A stretch of DNA of 64,000 nucleotides, from the NCBI RefSeq assembly GCF_000814005.1, contig NZ_JWLK01000002.1, positions 434,001-498,000 on the forward strand. The letters run 5' to 3'. Positions 60,666 to 64,000 of this stretch are shown here, one piece after another. Position 1 is the first letter of the stretch; every line of letters begins with the position of its first letter. The stretch comes from Ruegeria sp. ANG-S4. Its GTDB lineage: Bacteria > Pseudomonadota > Alphaproteobacteria > Rhodobacterales > Rhodobacteraceae. The notes beneath the pieces were generated by a model. The model saw only the letters and a program-made list of their open reading frames with translations. It had not been told where the DNA came from and did no database searches. Made by a program: the position numbers and the translations under genes.

Positions 60666-61271
60666 ATGGCGCTTCAAAGAGATTACAGTGGACGCGCGGT
60701 CGTCATTCACGGTCTGAATGTCGACACCGACGCGATGCTGCCAAAGCAGTTCTTGCGGACCGTCAAACGCACCGGCCTCGCAAGTGCTTTCTTTCACAGT
60801 GACCGGCAGGCGCATGATGAACGCGGCTCGACCCATCCATTGGACGAGGAGCGCGCGACAGGCGCGCGCGTTCTCATCGGTGGTGAGAACTTTGGCTGCG
60901 GGTCGTCACGGGAACATGCGGTTTGGGCGCTGGCCGATTTCGGTTTCACGACCGTCATCGCACCATCGTTTGGGTCGATCTTCGAAATCAACTGCGTCAA
61001 CAATCTGATTTCATGTGTGAGGCTACCTGCAGATCGCCACGACGATCTCTTGCAACTCTTGGCAGATGATCCCGAATTGGAAGTTTCGCTCGACATCGAA
61101 AACAACATATTGCGATGCGGAGAGGATTATGCCGTTCCCATCGAAATGGATGATGGTTTTCGCGAGAGGCTGAGGTTTGGCCGGGACATGATCGATATGA
61201 CCGAACGCCACCTGCCGCAGATCGAGGAATATGAAAGCGCGCAACGCACGCGCTTTCACTGGCTTTGGTGA
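60666..61271 (+). CDS. leuD: LeuD-type hydro-lyase small subunit without a LeuC partner
   Basis: The 201-residue protein has the small-subunit pattern: GLNVDTDAMLPKQFLRTVKR, GGENFGCGSSREHAVWAL and IAPSFGSIFEINCVNNLISC. It starts four bases after the ABC ATPase stop, so it is in the operon. No LeuC-type gene lies beside it; the only one in the window is at 5516-6922 with its own LeuD. It could pair with a LeuC encoded elsewhere, or share the other one. The hydratase role, again beside an ICL/PEPM lyase, is the key clue to this locus. Confidence 0.88.
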   Translation: MALQRDYSGRAVVIHGLNVDTDAMLPKQFLRTVKRTGLASAFFHSDRQAHDERGSTHPLDEERATGARVLIGGENFGCGSSREHAVWALADFGFTTVIAPSFGSIFEINCVNNLISCVRLPADRHDDLLQLLADDPELEVSLDIENNILRCGEDYAVPIEMDDGFRERLRFGRDMIDMTERHLPQIEEYESAQRTRFHWLW

Positions 61272-61278
61272 GTGGTGG

Positions 61279-61665
61279 TCAGTCAGGCCGAGCGGCGAAT
61301 GCAGCCCGTGCGGCGGCAAAGCCATTCATGGCCGCAGGCACACCGGCATAAACCGCCATCTGCAAAATGATCTCGAGGATCTCTTCCTTGGTGACGCCTT
61401 GGTTCATGGCCGCACGAATGTGAAATTCGAGCTGGCCATGCGCCGTGCCCATTGCTGCCAACGCGGCAACGGTCATCATTTCCCGTGTCCGCAGATCAAT
61501 GGCAGGCCGAGCCACAACATCAGCAAAAGCAAATCCCAGGACAATTTCCAGGTAATCCTCGTGCAGGCTATCGAAATTCGCGGCCACACGCGGCGGCGCA
61601 GAAGGCTCTAGTTGCTTGAGCAGCTCCAGCGCACGCGTGCGGCGATCACTTTCTGTGGTGCTCAT
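61279..61665 (-). CDS. Carboxymuconolactone decarboxylase family protein
   Basis: The 128-residue protein has the CMD/AhpD-like helical fold: AIDLRTREMMTVAALAAMGT and LEFHIRAAMNQGVTKEEILE, IILQMAVYAGVPAAMNGF. It lacks the CxxC of AhpD, so it belongs to the gamma-CMD side. Some members decarboxylate muconolactone-like acids; others have unknown roles. It converges on the LeuD gene and overlaps the upstream aldo/keto reductase gene by four bases. Confidence 0.86.
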   Translation of the reverse strand: MSTTESDRRTRALELLKQLEPSAPPRVAANFDSLHEDYLEIVLGFAFADVVARPAIDLRTREMMTVAALAAMGTAHGQLEFHIRAAMNQGVTKEEILEIILQMAVYAGVPAAMNGFAAARAAFAARPD

Positions 61666-62642
61666 ACTTCGACACCTTTCATGCCCTCGGCGGTGTAGCG
61701 CAGCCCGAGGACTTCAACGCTATTCAAAGCCTCTTCGAGCGAGCTCACCTCATCCGACGTCAACTCGACCTCGGCTGCGGCGCAGTTTTGTTCCAGATAC
61801 TTGATGCGTTTTGTGCCGGGGATCGGAATGATATCGTCGCCCTTGGCCAGAACCCAAGCCAGCGCGATCTGTCCGGTTGTCACACCTTTGTCCTCGGCAA
61901 GCTTGTCGATCTCTTGCAGGAACACCTGATTTTGCTCGAGGTTTCCGGGTGAGAACCGCGGCAACATCGAACGGAAGTCGCCCTCTTGCACATCTGCGGC
62001 TTTGCGGAACGATCCGGTCAGGAAGCCGCGGCCAAGAGGTGAGTAAGCCACAAGTTTGACGCCAAGTTTCCGACAGGTTGGCAGGATGTTCTCTTCCAAC
62101 CCACGGGACCACAGCGAATACTCTGATTGCAATGCGGCAACCGGGAAAACGGCATGTGCACGCTCCAGCGTGGCTGCGCTGGCTTCACATATGCCGGCCG
62201 CGCGAATTTTGCCCTCTTCCGCCAGTTTCGACATCTCTCCCATCATGTCTTCAATGGGATGATCCGGATTCAACCTGTGTGCATAGAAAAGATCGATACA
62301 GTCGACGTCCAAGCGTTTCAGGGACGCTTCACAGCACTTGCGCAAGTACTCTGGCGTGTTGTCGATGGCGCGCGCGTATTGACCAGGCTCACGCACAATT
62401 CCGAACTTGGTGGCAACCACGAAGTCTTCTTTGGTTTCTTTCAGAAGCTTCCCGATCAACTCTTCATTGTGATGCGGCCCGTACATGTCGGCCGTATCGA
62501 GAAAGTTGACACCCAGTTCTGCAGCACGATGAAGAACGCGCAGAGATTCCGCGTCATTTGTCGCGCCGTAGAATTCGCTCATGCCCATACAACCGAGGCC
62601 GACCGGAAAGACACTGACACCGTCAAATAGCTCTCGTTTCAC
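61662..62642 (-). CDS. Aldo/keto reductase
   Basis: This 326-residue enzyme has the intact catalytic tetrad: NFLDTADMYGPHHNEELIGK (Asp, Tyr), FVVATKFGIV (Lys) and DLFYAHRLNPDHP (His), and the C-terminal NADPH site VIPIPGTKRIKYLEQN (read as IIPIPGTKRIKYLEQN). It matches the YajO/AKR13-like branch that reduces aldehydes and quinones. Its stop overlaps the CMD gene start. It may handle an aldehyde of the neighbouring operon, but nothing proves it. Confidence 0.9.
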   Translation of the reverse strand: MKRELFDGVSVFPVGLGCMGMSEFYGATNDAESLRVLHRAAELGVNFLDTADMYGPHHNEELIGKLLKETKEDFVVATKFGIVREPGQYARAIDNTPEYLRKCCEASLKRLDVDCIDLFYAHRLNPDHPIEDMMGEMSKLAEEGKIRAAGICEASAATLERAHAVFPVAALQSEYSLWSRGLEENILPTCRKLGVKLVAYSPLGRGFLTGSFRKAADVQEGDFRSMLPRFSPGNLEQNQVFLQEIDKLAEDKGVTTGQIALAWVLAKGDDIIPIPGTKRIKYLEQNCAAAEVELTSDEVSSLEEALNSVEVLGLRYTAEGMKGVEV

Positions 62643-62920
62643 GTCGCAATTTCCCTTCTGTTAAACACAAGGTTTATCTCATTTCGCGACCTCCCGGCGC
62701 AACGACCAGATCGGCAAAACGATTTGCCAAAAATCGCCTTACAAGAAGGCGTCGAACGCGTTTCGAAAAGGCGCAGTTGGATGGGAAATCCGAAACGTCG
62801 GGGTTCACGACATCTTGCGGATATTGCCGCATATCACATGCCGCGACGCCCTTCCGTACGTGACTGTGTTTGTTGGCGACCCCTTGGGCGATCCAGCTCA
62901 GTGTTCAAACCCGTGGTCGC

Positions 62921-63391
62921 TCACGCAGGACGCACGCCGTAAACGTCATAGCCGCTCTGGATGCGTGCCTCTTCGCTGCGGTCCGGGAAGATCGCATAAC
63001 TGGGCGCCCAGATACGTGAAATGCGGTCAATTTGAATTTTGATAACGTGCTTTATCGGATAGCTTTCACCAGCCATCGCAAGAATGTCTTTACCCACAAC
63101 TGCGTATTGCGGATCGTCCGGGGCGATAATCGTGGCTTCACCCTCGATCTTGAACCCTTTCTGGCGGAAGACATCAACAAAACTGACACAAACAGACGTA
63201 TTTTCCCGAATGTTTGCGATCGAGTTCGGCGAGGCGATGTTGCCAATGACAAGGCAGTCGTCGCCGTACGCGGCAAACATCTCTTTGGGGCTGACATTCG
63301 GCTTGCCTTCGGCGCTGACCGTTGCCAGCCAGCATAGTACGGAGTTTTCGATATCGGTCCGAACCGTGTCATTGATTTTGGGTTGCGGCAT
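62921..63391 (-). CDS. Pyridoxamine 5'-phosphate oxidase-like protein
   Basis: The 156-residue protein has the split-barrel flavin fold: VLCWLATVSAEGKPNVSPKE, VIGNIASPNSIANIRENTSV and CVSFVDVFRQKGFKIEGEA. It is close to the small FMN-binding proteins annotated as pyridoxamine phosphate oxidase-related, and unlike the longer one at 17100-17768. The C terminus is YAIFPDRSEEARIQSGYDVY. The function is unknown. A 278-bp gap without a gene separates it from the aldo/keto reductase. Confidence 0.82.
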   Translation of the reverse strand: MPQPKINDTVRTDIENSVLCWLATVSAEGKPNVSPKEMFAAYGDDCLVIGNIASPNSIANIRENTSVCVSFVDVFRQKGFKIEGEATIIAPDDPQYAVVGKDILAMAGESYPIKHVIKIQIDRISRIWAPSYAIFPDRSEEARIQSGYDVYGVRPA

Positions 63392-63609
63392 TCAGGTACT
63401 CCATTCGCGATAGGGTATTGGGTTTCGAGATACCTGTGTTCCCAGCCAATGAGAACACGGAGTGAAATTGGATTGTCGGGGTTTGCAATTCCCCTACCCG
63501 GCTACAAAATGCCAATTCGCGGAACTTTCGGTATGCTTAGTCAAAGCTGCCCACAATTTCTCTTTGTTCGGGAAGAACCAGCCGCGTACGCAGGTCGCAA
63601 TGCGGCCAA

Positions 63610-64000
63610 TCACTCTGGCAACGTCAATGCACCGTTTGTTTTGATCGGGCGCAGTGAGAAATTTGACCGAATACTCGCTATCATGTCGATCACCAACAGG
63701 TGTTCGGACAGGATACGCTCGTAGGATTGAAGATCCGCTACCACCATCTCCACCAGAAAATCTGCCGCACCCGAGACCATGTGGCAGGCAACACATCCCG
63801 GCAGTGACGCGATTTGGTCCTGAACCGTCTTGGCGTTGTCGTCGGAATGTCGCGACACCGTGATTTCAACAAAAACCGTCATTCCCAAACCCACCGACTC
63901 TCGATCAAGGTGGGCTTGGTACCCTTCAATTATCCCTTCTTCTTCCAAAGCCCGTACGCGCCTGAGGCAAGGCGTTGGAGACAAACCGATACGATCCGCA
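63610..64000 (-). CDS. Lrp/AsnC family regulator (N-terminus outside window)
   Basis: The gene runs leftward and its start lies beyond the right edge. The visible part begins inside the helix-turn-helix (ADRIGLSPTPCLRRVRALEE) and continues with the RAM effector domain (CVACHMVSGAADFLVEMVVA). A TTG at 63984 is an internal codon and not the start. It probably regulates the adjacent PNPOx-like gene or itself. Confidence 0.88.
   Translation of the reverse strand, partial: ADRIGLSPTPCLRRVRALEEEGIIEGYQAHLDRESVGLGMTVFVEITVSRHSDDNAKTVQDQIASLPGCVACHMVSGAADFLVEMVVADLQSYERILSEHLLVIDMIASIRSNFSLRPIKTNGALTLPE

Noticed and set aside
62643-62920. Possible small gene in the 278-bp gap before the PNPOx-like gene
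   Set aside because: The only frame (62724-62942, plus) runs into the next gene antisense and has no motif or ribosome site; I see nothing in this gap.

Overview
This 64 kb window is dense bacterial DNA, mostly protein-coding, with no tRNA, rRNA, CRISPR array, insertion sequence or phage gene that I could find. Gene content suggests an alphaproteobacterium of the marine Rhodobacteraceae (Roseobacter-like) type: TRAP transporters, many GntR, Lrp, GlxA and AraC regulators, a DUF6653 protein, hydantoinase/oxoprolinase subunits and an RTX protein. The taxon is an inference from gene content; I made no search.

Region 1 (1-15019). A truncated sarcosine-oxidase-like flavoprotein and a GST come first. 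A large divergent catabolic locus follows, arranged around a GntR/UTRA regulator gene. Leftward lie the regulator, a LeuCD-type hydro-lyase and a three-part TRAP importer (DctP, DctQ, DctM). Rightward, in one tightly overlapping run, lie a tautomerase/SnoaL-like fusion, HyuB and HyuA, an isochorismatase-fold protein without the usual cysteine, an ICL/PEPM-family lyase with a KRCGH motif, and a fumarate-reductase-like flavoprotein. A clean inverted repeat, TGTATTA-N4-TAATACA, lies between the two arms. Together these look like uptake, ring opening, desaturation, hydration and C-C cleavage of a branched dicarboxylic acid precursor, similar in logic to dimethylmaleate hydratase plus dimethylmalate lyase. 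The substrate is unknown.

Region 2 (15020-32400). A DJ-1/PfpI protein is divergent from a GlxA regulator. An acetylpolyamine amidohydrolase and a flavin-binding protein are divergent from a MocR regulator. Next come a DUF1349 protein, a 975-residue RTX protein with two LamG-like domains, an omega-aminotransferase/aldehyde dehydrogenase pair divergent from an Lrp regulator, an unrecognised 547-residue protein with a peptidoglycan-binding-like N terminus, a MATE exporter, and a cupin divergent from another Lrp regulator.

Region 3 (32400-47800). This holds a membrane protein with a His-rich C-terminal domain, then a nitrilase divergent from an AraC regulator, then a 2Fe-2S ferredoxin and a cytochrome P450 that share a near-palindromic upstream motif. 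A leftward Rrf2-led group follows (epimerase, small membrane proteins, an HD-domain protein). After it come a GlxA regulator, MarR and HxlR regulators, a SMP-30/gluconolactonase protein, and a secreted COG4315-type protein with an ECF sigma factor and its anti-sigma factor.

Region 4 (47800-64000). An MFS exporter is divergent from a GlxA regulator; a GntR regulator with a palindromic operator is divergent from an OsmC protein. Then come another GlxA regulator, a LysR regulator and an aldo/keto reductase lacking the catalytic Tyr. A second catabolic operon (54643-61271) holds an aldehyde dehydrogenase, a second ICL/PEPM lyase, a sugar-type ABC importer and a LeuD-type subunit with no LeuC beside it. 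It is followed by leftward carboxymuconolactone-decarboxylase-like, aldo/keto reductase and PNPOx-like genes and a truncated Lrp regulator. The repeated pairing of a LeuD-type hydratase with an ICL/PEPM lyase is the most striking feature of the window.
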